A stretch of DNA of 41,967 nucleotides, taken from contig JAUCBJ010006056.1 of assembly GCA_032718475.1 (NCBI GenBank), positions 1 through 41,967 of the forward strand, read 5' to 3'. Position numbers and translations under genes: made by a program. Below, piece by piece: positions 7,396-18,400 of the stretch. The notes beneath the pieces are model-generated. The model made no database searches and had not been told where the DNA came from. It saw only the letters and a list, made by a program, of their open reading frames with translations. Source of the stretch: Nemertoderma westbladi. Lineage: Eukaryota; Xenacoelomorpha; Nemertodermatida; Nemertodermatidae. Each line of letters begins with the position of its first letter. Position 1 is the stretch's first letter.

Positions 7396-10087
7396 CTAAC
7401 TAGGGCGATTCTTCCAACAGGCACTCTCCCACTGCTGCTCTTGTAGGTCCTGTAGGATTTGCCGCACTCTCTTCGCCAATTCCATCTCACCAGGAATTGG
7501 TTCTCCCTCCTCTGCCACTCTGAAATCGGGTCTCTCCGCCGCCTTCTTAACTAGCTCATCTCCTGGCATCAAAATGCCACTTCTCTCCTTGTTGTCTCCC
7601 GGCGGCAGAATGAATAGAAAGTGAAAGAACAGGCAGAACAGAAGGTACAATAGTAGTCCTATCCCTTTCCATCCTGCCTTCCTTCTCGACTTCCCCCTTG
7701 TTGGTATGCCTCCAAACCGGACCTGCGTCTCTTCCGGACACTCCTCTGGAAACTCCCCCGGAGTGTTGTCCTCCGGACACCTCGCCGTCCGCTCCGCTCC
7801 ATCTCCATACCGATGCTTGCTGGGAAACCTACTCTCCTCTGCCCACTTTCTTACTGTCACCTCCCTATCTGGCTCTACTGTCTCTTGTTTCTCCTCTACT
7901 TCCTCTGCGTCTTCGGTGCCTGGTATCATGCACCCAGATGTCTCTGTCACACTGCATGGGATGTTGGTTTTAACTGGGCCGCTAAGCGTCCATCCGAACG
8001 GCGTAAGGATGGCCGTCGGGTCCCGCTGCCTGTCTTCGCCGAAGACCGTCTTCATCCTCTCATGGGCCGTCGGGCAGTCCATTCCTACTATAATGGACAC
8101 CTTCCTAACGTCCACCTTTGGTATTAAGAAATCGATATCGTCCAGGAATCTATACTGCTCGACCTCAATGTTGGTTGGTCGCCTGGCGTTGATATTTATC
8201 GATTCTATGACGTGGATGGCTATCCTGCACCTCCCCGTCCTCGTCTCCAGGACCTCATCTTTACTCGAGACGGTAGTTACCGCCATTCCGTTCGGCCTCG
8301 TCTTTAGCCCTATCTCTTCGGCCACCCAGTTCTCCACCAGCGTGAAGGCTGCTCCGCTGCCGACCAGCATTAATGTCGTTACTGATCGACCGCCCTCTCC
8401 TGATATCTTCACTGGTACTACCCCGAGTAGTACTTTTCTCTTCTTCTCCTCTTCTGTAGTGCTTCTAGCTGCTGTTTGGCCTCCAGTCTCCTCCTCTCTT
8501 GCTGCTGTTTCTCTACACTCTCCAGACCTGTGTCCTTCTACCACACATCGATGACATAGTCCGTTCGCGTCTGTGTAGGCTATACGATCTTGTTTGGGCA
8601 ACGCTTGCCAGTGCTTACAACTTCTGGTCTTATGGGTTCCGTCCCGATGTAATTGACATTCGAATCCTGGATTATAGCGCTCCCTGTATAGTCCCTTACG
8701 TATCGCACCTAGGTTTATATGTACCGATTTAGTGTTTTGGTTGTCTAGACTCGGCCTACTGGGTACATTGGGATTATGTTTATTTATGGTGTTATTTTCT
8801 TTCTGTCCCCGCCACGGTGTGGCCCTACTACCAGCTAACTGTGGACTAGTAGTCCCCTGTGTGGCCGCATGTGGTAGTGACTGTCCCACTCCCGAGAATG
8901 GGTCTGTCGGATTATGTTCGGGTTTAGGCCTGTTGTATTCGATCTTTGGTGCCTTCCCCAAACTATCCTCGCTATAGACTGGATCTGTTATTAATTCGGC
9001 CTCGTAGTTGAGGAAGCTTGACATCTCTTCTAGGCCCGGTTCCACACCCTTCTTTTCCCGTGTGGAGAAAGCGATTTTCCTCCACTTCCTTCGTAACCAG
9101 ATTGGCAGTGCCTGCGCTATCGTGGTGATGTTGTTAGACGCGTTGAGTTCGTATGGTGCGTCTAGCGTCTTTAACACGATTAACGCCTTCTCGACCTTGT
9201 TCGCAAAGGTCCTTATGCTAACGGGATTATCCTGTAGGCCACCCGATGTTATGCCTCTCAGGGTTTGCCGGATGATCTTGGCTGGGTGCCCGTATTCCCT
9301 GTCCAATGCCCGCCATGCTGCCGTGAAGCCGCCCTCGATGCCCTGGTATTGCCTCACGATGTCGTATGCTGGGCCTCCTGTATATACTTGCAGATATTTT
9401 AGGCACTCCGCCTGCATCAAGTTCTTTGTTAGTATTTCATTACTATACATGCGCCGAAACTGTAGATATTCTTCCGGCCTACTCCCATCGAATTTAAACG
9501 GTTCCACGGGTGGTAACTCGATCCTAGTTTTTAACGCATCGATTAACGTGGCCATCCCCATCGCCTGCGCTTCCAATGGGTTCGATGGATGTTGTATAGT
9601 TTCTCCTGTTGGGTACGGTCCGTCCGTCCTATTTGTTGTTGATTTTTGCGTCGGATATATTATTGGGGGTAATGGCCCCCTCCATATTTCCGTGTCGCAC
9701 GACTTGTTCTCGTCCAAGGGGTTCGATGTTCTTGCTCCTATTGGGGTATATTGTTGATATTGTGATGGGGGGAATGTCACCCTGTCCCCCCCCCCCCCCC
9801 CCCGCCGGTATGTTTGGTACTGGGGTTGATGTTAGTATATTGGGGCCCATGCACCTATCCGCAATAATTCCCCCCTCCCCTGGATATATGTAATGTCCTT
9901 GTGTATTATAGTCATGCTGCTGTACCGATATAGGCCTACCCACTTCTTGCCTACCTACCGGTATGTACTCCGCGGCTTCCGGGTTTAATCCCGTCGTTCG
10001 TGCTACCCTATCGCCTACTCTATCTCTCCCAGCATGGCCTATAATAGTATGTGCAGTAAGGCCTACAGTGTGTCCTGCAGTCTGCAT
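7396..10087 (-). pseudogene. gag: BEL-like gag with protease-like domain and membrane tail (element M)
   Basis: The main frame is 9780-7396 (794 codons). It joins the frame 10087-9629 across an 18-base C run (9786-9803), where the reading frame changes. About residues 90-270 (PVEPFKFDGSRPEEYLQF...) look like the DUF1759 gag core of BEL/Pao elements. Zinc motifs follow: C-x2-H-x4-H-x4-C, then CHRCVVEGHRSGEC near residue 408. Next is an A17-type protease-like region, LMLVGSGAAFTLVE near residue 470, where the family's catalytic Asp (DSG) is Gly. The usual ...PFGWTLSGP end of that domain follows. Instead of RT there is an acidic linker, a hydrophobic segment GIGLLLYLLFCLFFHFLFIL (about 705-725) and a charged C-terminus. 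The N-terminal part of the gene is at 10318-10681 and 23839-25546, separated by a BEL insertion. Confidence 0.8.
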
Positions 10088-10317
10088 GTACCCTTTCGAA
10101 CCGAAGTTTAATCTTTGCGAATCTCGAATCTCCCCGCGACTACCGTACTTTCGATCGGCAGCTATATCACGTCAGGAAGTTTCCCTTCGATCCCCTATCC
10201 TGCTCTCGTCTTCGTATCGGTACATCCTGTACCCCTTTCTTGGCGTGCGGTGCGTTTCTCCAGGGCGACGGCAATCTCCCAAAGTTCGACCCCACTGACT
10301 CTCTGTCTCCATCTCTA
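10088..10317 (-). pseudogene. Gag interior with frame breaks (element M)
   Basis: This joins the N-terminal gag piece (10318-10681) to the main gag (10087 down). No minus frame stays open across the whole stretch, so at least one indel or stop lies here. I cannot assign a domain. Confidence 0.4.
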
Positions 10318-10681
10318 CTACTGATGGCTCGCTATCCGTCCTCGCTCTCCGGTTGCTCCTAGCAACGACTCTTCTACTATCTTCCCTTCTTTATCTTCGA
10401 CCCCTCTATTAAACTCTACTAATCTACTTCTACCTTCCACCTCTCTATTAAACTCTACTAATCTTCTCTCTTCTGACTGGGCTTGACGTTCCGTCGCCCG
10501 CCCTCTCGCGACGTCAACCTGTCTCTCTCTGCTCGATCGCACGCCGCTGGGGATACTCGCAATCCCCCTATTACTCTCCATCGCCGGGTGTTGCGGTTTA
10601 CCTATTTCAGCCCGCGCATTATCCGCCGACGCCTGTGGGACACTCTCTGCCCCCCCCTCTCTCGCTACTAATCTCTCGTGG
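10318..10681 (-). pseudogene. Gag N-terminal segment left of the BEL insertion
   Basis: Open on the minus strand from the insertion point (10681) to a stop at 10318. It starts inside the same tandem-repeat region found at 23839-24130, with ...RLVAREGG-like residues in both. It also contains an internal peptide repeat, RLVEFNREVEG / RLVEFNRGVED, matched by repeated DNA (TTAAACTCTACTAATC) near 10407-10460. It was continuous with 23839-25546 before the 13-kb insertion. The segment is rich in Arg and Glu, with no known domain. Confidence 0.65.
10677..10681. repeat. Target-site duplication CGTGG, left
   Basis: CGTGG here and at 23834-23838 flank TG...CA ends (10682 and 23833). Five bases is the usual size for BEL/Pao elements. 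Neighbouring gag repeat units read straight through this point (CTAATCT..GTGGTGGGG), which shows the empty site. Confidence 0.8.
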
Positions 10682-11879
10682 TGTAAAAGCTTTTGCGGGA
10701 TTAGCTAGTCATTATTTCCCCGCAAAGTACTCTGTAGATGTTTTAACGGACATAAAAGCCGTTTCATTACTGTACTGGTATTTAGTTGACATAAAAAGCT
10801 ATTTTTCTGTATGTGTACTTTGGTGGACATAACTAGCAATCTTATGCCGCAATGCGGTATAATACTCTCTACACAGTGTAGTTCAGATTACGACATCTAT
10901 CAGCTGATTTGATGTACTCGTGGAAGTTTCTTTGTTTAGGCCCACTCTGTACAATCACTCAACCAATCAGAGCGATTCTCTTGCCTTTTGTACAGAAACC
11001 TCCGAGAAATCGCGCAATGCATTACTGTTTATGTTTACCTTTTTTCCAGCAGCCAGAAGACCGGCTTTGGAATCTCTGTGTTTTCAGGCTTTAGCCCAAC
11101 ATTAGTAGGCTTAATTATAGAACGTATATATGTTATCAAACCAATCTTAACTTAACATAACTTAACTTAACTCAACATACATACCAGTGCTTAATCTCTT
11201 AACTTACGGTTTATTATATTGCTATTTACTGTCGGTTATTCATTATATCAGTTGATGGAATATTATATTTGGAATATCGATAAATAATAACAAACCCTCC
11301 ATCTTCATGATATACTGCAGGTAAGAGAGACCGGTTGCATATAACGATTGCGACTTACATTAAAGTGGTTTTGAAGTGAATCTAATGTTATTTCATAGGC
11401 CCTACATGAATCAGTCATTGTTCTCTTTATATGTGACTAAAATTAGTGAAGGTCGGTAGATCGGTTGCAGTATTGTGCAGCAGTGTGTATGATTGAGACT
11501 GATAACAAAGCATCTCCTAAAGAATGCGTCATATACGTGAATCTATAGCCATATCGTTGTGTCTAGTTTAAGTCATAGCTCTGTTTATATAGTTAGAGTG
11601 CCACATCCTAAAGGAACTGTTAATATTTCCCGAAAGTGAATAATATTTGCAGAGATTATATATTACGATCAGTCGAATAATACAGTAGGCCTACATAGCA
11701 ATACGATTAAGCTTCCGAATCCAGTCTCCCGGGTATATCCAACGGGTGAATGGTCGCGCATAGACTGGCTTCGGCTAATGTAGTGAATCAAATACTTGTC
11801 ATAGGCTAAAGTCGATTTATTATCTAGAAGACATCCCGATTTGGCAGGTAAAACTGCTAAAGGTCTGAAAGCGCGAACA
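10682..11879 (+). mobile_element. 5' LTR of BEL/Pao element
   Basis: Starts TGTAAAAGC and ends GCGAACA. Bases 10878-11879 match 22825-23833; bases 10682-10877 are found only here. This unique U3 part repeats a GACATAAAAGC-like word (10682, 10748, 10788 and 10827 regions) and has GGTATAATAC at 10856-10865, a possible TATA element. Shared parts include a CCAAT box (AACCAATCAGAG near 10958), a TTAAC pentamer run (about 11150-11175, one unit longer in the 3' LTR) and a consensus splice donor CAG|GTAAGA at 11318-11326. Confidence 0.85.
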
Positions 11880-12034
11880 ATAACATATATAGCTTCTGTA
11901 TTGCAGTAGGCAATAAAGCTGAAGTACCGGACAACCGGTACCTAGTAGGCCTGACTACCTAACCACCCAGACCGGTACCTACAGCAGTACAGGTACAGCA
12001 GTATTATTCGAATTTGATAGTTATATACCGGTAG
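11880..12034 (+). other. BEL 5' leader
   Basis: A short untranslated stretch after the 5' LTR. It contains splice-acceptor-like ends, TTCTGTATTGCAG near 11906 and AATTAATCAG at 12043-12052 just beyond it. It also has several CCGGTACC words and an AATAAA at about 11912. No clear tRNA primer-binding site was found. Confidence 0.45.
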
Positions 12035-15000
12035 GCCTTAATAATTAATCAGGCTGTCAAACAGCAGCAACCTCCTAGCCAAGAACCTCGTTCTCGGCGA
12101 CCCGAAAGCTCCAGTAGTTCGGATACTGTTGAGCTAACGCCCGAACGCGAAGTGAAGATAGCGGATACGGTTTATTCGGATCCCCTTCTCATCCTTCCTG
12201 CAGCCGTACTCACCAGGGTATTGATTGCGGTGGAGGAACACCAGATTGATTGGACGAGAAGTAAGCGATCGACCAAGGATAGTTATGCGGGATATACACG
12301 GGAAGAACTGAAGTCTATTGTCGAGTCGCAATGGAGCTTCCCCAGACCCGGACTACCGTTTGACTTATCGGAAGCTGCTTGGGAAGACATACACAGGATG
12401 GGAGTAACAAAGGAAACCATCGATCCAGCTGTATGGAAGAGGTCAGCAGCCGGATACGTACAGGGATTCTTCAGCTCTATGGAGCGATTAGAGGAACAAC
12501 TGTTTAGACAACCACAAGGACCTCAAGAGCAGGGAGAGCTGCTTTATCAAGTTAGAGAAAGAATTCTAAGAATCAGACTAATCTTATCTGCCTTTGAGGA
12601 GGCTTCGAAAAGAAAGCAAGACACGTCGTTGCAAGTTGCCGTAAAGACTTGGTTGCAGCGGGTGAGTCTCCAAGTTCAAAGAGCTGCCCCGTGGAAATCG
12701 CAGTTAGATGAGCGCTCAACACTTGGGGAATCCACAGACGCTACCTTTTCCCAAGTGGAAAGTGAGGCGACAGCAGAGAAACCGCATAAGAGGGATGCTA
12801 TTGACATCTATCTGTCAGACTATCAACGCTTTTTGGGTGATGAAGAGTTGAGGAGAAGGCTGGAAGGGCTTAGCCCTAATAGTGAAGGAGCTAAACTTGT
12901 GTTGGACGCAATCGATGCAGATATGATAGCTGCAAACCAAGCTAAATTTGATGAACAACTCCGCATCGCTAGAGTCCAAGAAGAACAAGTAAAGAAAAAA
13001 CGGATAGAAGACAGAAAGAAAGCGGCCTTGGCAGCTGCAGTGGCAGAGGCAGAAAGAAAAACGGCTGTGGCAGTTGCAGCAGCAGAAGCAGAAGCAGAAA
13101 GAAAAGCGGCAGTGGCAGCGGCAGAGGCAGAAAGAAAAGTGGCTTTGGCAGCTGCAGCGGCAGAAGCAGAACAGAGAGCGGCTGAAGAGACCACCCAACT
13201 AGAGTTGGAAAATCTTCAAGAGAGGCAAGACAACATCAATAAACAATTAACAGCTAGTAATATGCAGATGATGAATCGATCTACTCCCAAAAGGCAGGGT
13301 TATACATCATCTGAGGAAGGCGATACCACCGATGCTGAAGGCGGAGGAAATAGATCTCGTCTAAGCAGACGTAGAAGAACATCTCACCGTCACAAATTGC
13401 CTGATTTGCCCCCAGCTGTTAAAAGACAACTAACTAGCGCAGGCTTAGGTAGTACAGAACTCACAGACCAAATAATTAAAATAGAAAGACTCCCTACTAT
13501 AGTAGATGAGCCTGAAATAATTAGGCCTGTTCTTGAAATCACCCCTTCGGTGATAGAGACACCTGTGCTCCCTGAACCTACCTTTAAATTCCCTTTACAC
13601 AGCACCAAATTATCCGTGCCTAGAGGAGCAGCCCCTGAAACAGTGTCGGTCCTGGACTCCGAGCGAAATATAAAGGATATATCGCCCGTAGTCCCTCGTC
13701 TGCCCGCTACGACGTTGGCGGATCCCGCTTCGGCGGTTGATTGGGTAGACGAGAGACGGCGGGGGATGGACATTCTCCTCGGGGAGATGAAGGAGAATCG
13801 AGTGCGCTCCTCCCAACAGGTCCGAGAGTTAGAAGGGACTGTCCAACATTTAAAGGGAACCGTAAAGGAAAGTAGGTTAGAGTTGCAAGAAGTGCAGCAA
13901 AGTATCGCGCTAGAACGCGATAAATTAGTAAATTTACAAAAGGGTATACCACCACCCTCTGTAACAATGTGTCAGCCCGTTAGGTCTGAAGTATCTCATG
14001 TGCAAGGTGTGGAGCCTACACGCATCTATACTGCTAGCGAAGTGGAAACTCCTATAGTAAACCCTATTAAGGGTAATTATAAACCTGTTGACAATGATAT
14101 CCCATATAGACTTGATAATAATCTGAGAAATTTATATACCGATAACTCGATATTAAATAACACAATGGCCCAAGAAAGTTTCACGCGCCAAATGGCTAGA
14201 ACCGAAGCCCGTCAAGCGGTAAAGGTGGGAGAGATCGTCAAGTTCAATGGAGATGAGATGAAATGGTTACCTTTTAATGAATATTATAAAGATAACATAC
14301 AGAACTCTGTGTTATCCAACGGAGAGAAACTTAGATTCCTCATTGAGTGCTTGGAAGGATCTCCCAAGTCAATGGCGTTAAAGTTTATTGGACATCCAGA
14401 CGGATTAAGACAAGTTTGGGATACCCTAAACATCAGGTATGGTAATAGGAATAACATAGCTAAATATTTGTATGCAAAATTAGTAGCGCCCCGAAAGTTC
14501 ATTAGCAGCGGGATAATAGAGTTTTCCAATGAGATTCAAGAGATCTGTAGACAATTGGATTGGCTAGGTAAGTCTCATGAGTATCAGAGTTCTATGGTTA
14601 TTGGAGCTGTGGCTTCTACTTTACCGAAGGGTGGAGTAGGTACACGATGGGATAAGAAAGTGTTATATATGATGGAACAACAACGACGAGACCCCACCAT
14701 GGCTGATCTCATGTCATTCTTGGATGGAGAAGTGAAATTACAACTCCTAAAGCAGTCCAGAGAGAAGACACCGGAAAACAAGGTAAGTGAGAAACCCGTT
14801 TCTAGGAGAAAAGTAACACCAGTGTGTTATACCGACGACGGCGAAAGCCAGACTTCTCAAGGAGAGGACAGCGGGAAAGACACTGAAAGATCTTATTATG
14901 TCAATAAAACGCCGAAAGATCAGGTAAGTAAATTCAAGTCTCGAACCAATGACAGGAGAGAACCGTTAAGAAAAACTCCTCCTACGTCTCCTAAGAGAAT

Positions 15001-15418
15001 TCAGGTAAGAAAGCCCGAAGAAAGAACGAGTGTGCACAATGTTATTCAAAACAAGGTAAGTAACATCAAACTGAAATGTGTGCTATGTGACGGAACCCAC
15101 CGTTTGAATATGTGTGATGAATTCCTAAAGATATCATTAACGGAGAGACGAGAAGTCATGTGGGATAAGCGGTTGTGTTATAATTGCCTCAGACAAGGAC
15201 ACCAACGGCGAACCTGTTACTCTGACACCAGGTGTGCAAAGTGCGGTGCGAAGCATCATATCTTGTTGCACACTGAATTCGAGCGAAACAGCCAGGGTCA
15301 GGTGAGTGATTCCGAATTACATGTCCAATTCAGTGATGTGAACGACACTGCCAAAGTTCTGAGATGGAAGGATTCTATACGGACGAGTTCTCTGACGAAA
15401 ACGAATCCTGTTACATGA
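12035..15418 (+). CDS. gag: BEL/Pao Gag polyprotein
   Basis: The frame is open from 12035 to the TGA at 15416-15418. The first in-frame ATG is only at 12398; a GTG lies at 12152. The true start is therefore unclear and could come from a spliced leader. Residues are counted from 12152 (1088 codons). About 285-360 is an Ala/Glu/Lys heptad-like coiled coil built from AEAERK/AVAAAEAERK repeats. A Ser/Arg-rich linker follows, then the DUF1759-like gag core near 690-860 (VKFNGDEMKWLPFNEYYKD...). Zinc motifs are CVLCDGTHRLNMC (976 onward), the canonical knuckle CYNCLRQGHQRRTC (1009, C-x2-C-x4-H-x4-C) and CAKCGAKHH. It should form the capsid and bind genomic RNA. It overlaps pol by 55-82 nt in the -1 frame with no textbook slippery heptamer. 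Five consensus 5' splice sites lie at 14783-15302. Confidence 0.85.
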   Translation, partial: ALIINQAVKQQQPPSQEPRSRRPESSSSSDTVELTPEREVKIADTVYSDPLLILPAAVLTRVLIAVEEHQIDWTRSKRSTKDSYAGYTREELKSIVESQWSFPRPGLPFDLSEAAWEDIHRMGVTKETIDPAVWKRSAAGYVQGFFSSMERLEEQLFRQPQGPQEQGELLYQVRERILRIRLILSAFEEASKRKQDTSLQVAVKTWLQRVSLQVQRAAPWKSQLDERSTLGESTDATFSQVESEATAEKPHKRDAIDIYLSDYQRFLGDEELRRRLEGLSPNSEGAKLVLDAIDADMIAANQAKFDEQLRIARVQEEQVKKKRIEDRKKAALAAAVAEAERKTAVAVAAAEAEAERKAAVAAAEAERKVALAAAAAEAEQRAAEETTQLELENLQERQDNINKQLTASNMQMMNRSTPKRQGYTSSEEGDTTDAEGGGNRSRLSRRRRTSHRHKLPDLPPAVKRQLTSAGLGSTELTDQIIKIERLPTIVDEPEIIRPVLEITPSVIETPVLPEPTFKFPLHSTKLSVPRGAAPETVSVLDSERNIKDISPVVPRLPATTLADPASAVDWVDERRRGMDILLGEMKENRVRSSQQVRELEGTVQHLKGTVKESRLELQEVQQSIALERDKLVNLQKGIPPPSVTMCQPVRSEVSHVQGVEPTRIYTASEVETPIVNPIKGNYKPVDNDIPYRLDNNLRNLYTDNSILNNTMAQESFTRQMARTEARQAVKVGEIVKFNGDEMKWLPFNEYYKDNIQNSVLSNGEKLRFLIECLEGSPKSMALKFIGHPDGLRQVWDTLNIRYGNRNNIAKYLYAKLVAPRKFISSGIIEFSNEIQEICRQLDWLGKSHEYQSSMVIGAVASTLPKGGVGTRWDKKVLYMMEQQRRDPTMADLMSFLDGEVKLQLLKQSREKTPENKVSEKPVSRRKVTPVCYTDDGESQTSQGEDSGKDTERSYYVNKTPKDQVSKFKSRTNDRREPLRKTPPTSPKRIQVRKPEERTSVHNVIQNKVSNIKLKCVLCDGTHRLNMCDEFLKISLTERREVMWDKRLCYNCLRQGHQRRTCYSDTRCAKCGAKHHILLHTEFERNSQGQVSDSELHVQFSDVNDTAKVLRWKDSIRTSSLTKTNPVT

Positions 15419-18400
15419 TAAATACCGCAGTGTATCGAGCACTCATGTATGAAAAAGACCCAGACAGCGACCTCACCCTAACTACTTCTAATCAACAACC
15501 ATCTTGGAAAGCGCCAACTTCCAATGTAGGGATCCGAGAATTTCCTGTAGTCCAGTTACGGGTCCACGGACCTCAAAGGAGTTATATAGTAAACGCCCTC
15601 CTTGACTCCGGTAGCACAGGAACATTCATCGACAAAGAACTAGCCGAGGACATCTTTGCTGGACAACCCAAATACCGAACTAAGCTAAACATGTCAGGAA
15701 TAATGCAAGTTTGGAAATCTACCGTAACAGCGGATTATTATGTAGGCGCATTGTCCACACCCCAGGATGAACTAGGAGAGCATAGTATAAGGTCAGTAAA
15801 AATGGTGGCGATAAAGAACTTCGCTACCAGCCAAGTGGAACCTTATAACTGGGATGAGGACGATTTCACCCAGCAGCTTGAAATACCTAGATTCAATACC
15901 GATTACCCTGGAGTGCAAATACTTATCGGTCAAAACGCGCATGAAGCGCTCGAGACATTGGAGAAACGGCCCGCTCAGCCGCAACCATTACAAGCTTATG
16001 CGGGAAGAACTAGAGTGGGTTGGTACTTTACTGGCCCTTCCCGTAGAACTCTCATGGAAAGATTACCGAAAGATCAGGTATATCAAGTACGAGAATGGGA
16101 AGTTGAGAACAGTGAGTTAGACGATCCAACTGAGGGAACTCCATACTCCTCAGACAACGATGATATACACCAACTCTTCGATGAGGAGAATACAATAGAT
16201 CTCCTTACGGAAAACGAGACTTGGCAAAACCAAGTAAACTTATGTCAGCTCATTCGTCCATCGGAACGAGACGACTACAACGACGAACTGAATGACGTCA
16301 TTGAACGTTATAATGCCAAAACTTGGGATGAACACGCCGTACGATTCTTTACTCAAGAGGCTGTAGAGCCCAATTCCTACGATAAGGCCCTATCGGTAGA
16401 AGAAGAAAGAGCCAAGCAGATCCAAGAGACAACTACCCGTTTTCTGAAGGATCAAGGTAGATATGAGATCGGTCTACCTTTCCGAAAGCGAGAACCAAAG
16501 TTCATCAACAACAGACCCTTGGCGGAGAAAAGAATTGCTCAACTACATCGACGCCTTACGGCAAATTCTTCAGCTAAAGAAATGTATCAAACGCAGTTGA
16601 AGAAATTTATTAGCAAGGGATATGCGGAGCGAGTACCGGAAGAAATACCTATAACTGAGAGAACGTATTATTTAACTCACCATTATGTTCCCAAACCCGG
16701 TAAACCTCACGAAGTACGAGTAGTGTTTGACGGCTCCGCCCTCTACATGGGCCAATCCCTTAATTCCGAATTGTTACCCGGACCCAACTTACTCCAATCC
16801 TTGTTGGGAATACTTTTAAGATTAAGACAATATTCAGTTGCTTTCGCCTCAGATATAGAAGGCATGTTCTTACAAGTCAAGGCACTGGATAGGGATCGAG
16901 ATAGCCTACGATTTCTGTGGTGGCCTGAAGGAGACCTCAACCAGAAACCGGTGGAGTACTGGATGACCATCCAGGCTTTTGGAATAATCTCAAGCCCTTC
17001 AAACGCCTGTTCAGTGGTGCGCACCACTGCGGATGACAATCGGGAAGCCTTCTCTAAAGAGGTGATCGACAATATCAAACGAGACATATACATGGACGAT
17101 AATCTAAAGTCCCTTCCATCAGTCGAAGAAGCCATTGATGTCGCTAAAGGAACGGTAGAGTGTTTAAAAAGAGGTGGATTTAGATTAACTAAATTCACCA
17201 GCAACTCCCGTGAGTTTCTGGAATCGATCCTGGTAGAAGATCGAGGAACGAAAGACCTGGACCTAATCAAAGACGATCTTCCAGAAACTAAGACACTTGG
17301 TTTGAAATGGGACACCGAGAGGGATATCCTGTTTTTCCAGCTAAAACAGCGAGATAATCCAGTTCGAACTAAACGGATTTGTTTAAGTATCCTGAGCACT
17401 TATTTCGATCCATTGGGATTTATTAGCCCAGTTATATTAATTGCTCGGAGTTTAGTGCAACAAATGTGGCTAGAAAACCACTCATGGGACGATCCACTTA
17501 AGGGAGAATTATTAAAGCAGTGGATGAAATGGGAAGATTCTTTACCAGCCATCGAGAACTTTATAATTTCCCGTTCATATTTTGGTCATGTTCTCCCTAC
17601 GTATTCCTATCAACTCCATGTGTTTGGAGACGCCAGCGATATGGGAATAGGTATAGTAGCCTACCTAAGAGTAGAAACTCCAGACGGAATCAAGGTTGCC
17701 TTGGTTACCTCTAAGGCATTGATAAACAACAAGTTGAAGGTTCCTCAAGCGGAGTTAAAAGCGGCTCTATACGCTACAGCCATCGGTCGGAATGTAACGG
17801 AACAGATCGATTATCCATTGGAGAAAACTGTCTATTGGACCGACGCTTTACTCGTGCTGGAGTATATAACCATTGAAGTCTGTCAGTTCAGCGTCTTCGT
17901 TACCAACAGAGTAGCCATTATACTTAGTTGCACGACGATGGACCAATGGAGACATTGCCCCGGAACGATCAATCCAGCCGACATCGCCTCCAGGGGAGCA
18001 ACTCCACAAGAACTGGTAGATACTCCAGACTGGTTAGGTGGACCCGACTTGCTGTACAAAGAAGAAGAAGAATGGCCTCCTCATCTTACTACAGCAGAGA
18101 TTAGACAGGCCAAGGGAGCGGAGAAAGTTAAACCTAAAACTTGGGCGAGTAAATCGAAGTTATTTAAACCTATGGTAGACCTGTCCGTACTATATGCTTC
18201 CGGAGACGACACTTTGGATCAGAAACCCACGGCCGCAAACAAGCAGGTTATGGAAATCCGTGAGAAGGATTGGAAATCTGGAATACCTGACGTCTCGCAA
18301 AGACTCTCACCTCTCCTGCAGAGAGCGATACATCACTACAGTTCCTGGAATCGGCTCTGTAAGGCCGTTACATATTTAAAACGTTGTTTTCATCATCACT

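Noticed and set aside
7706-8554. 282-codon plus-strand open frame
   Set aside because: Fully antisense to the gag/protease frame of element M, whose zinc knuckle and protease-like motifs are recognisable. The plus frame has none.
10909-11105. Short open frames in the LTR, repeated at 22856-23052
   Set aside because: They recur only because the LTR is duplicated; no recognisable protein.
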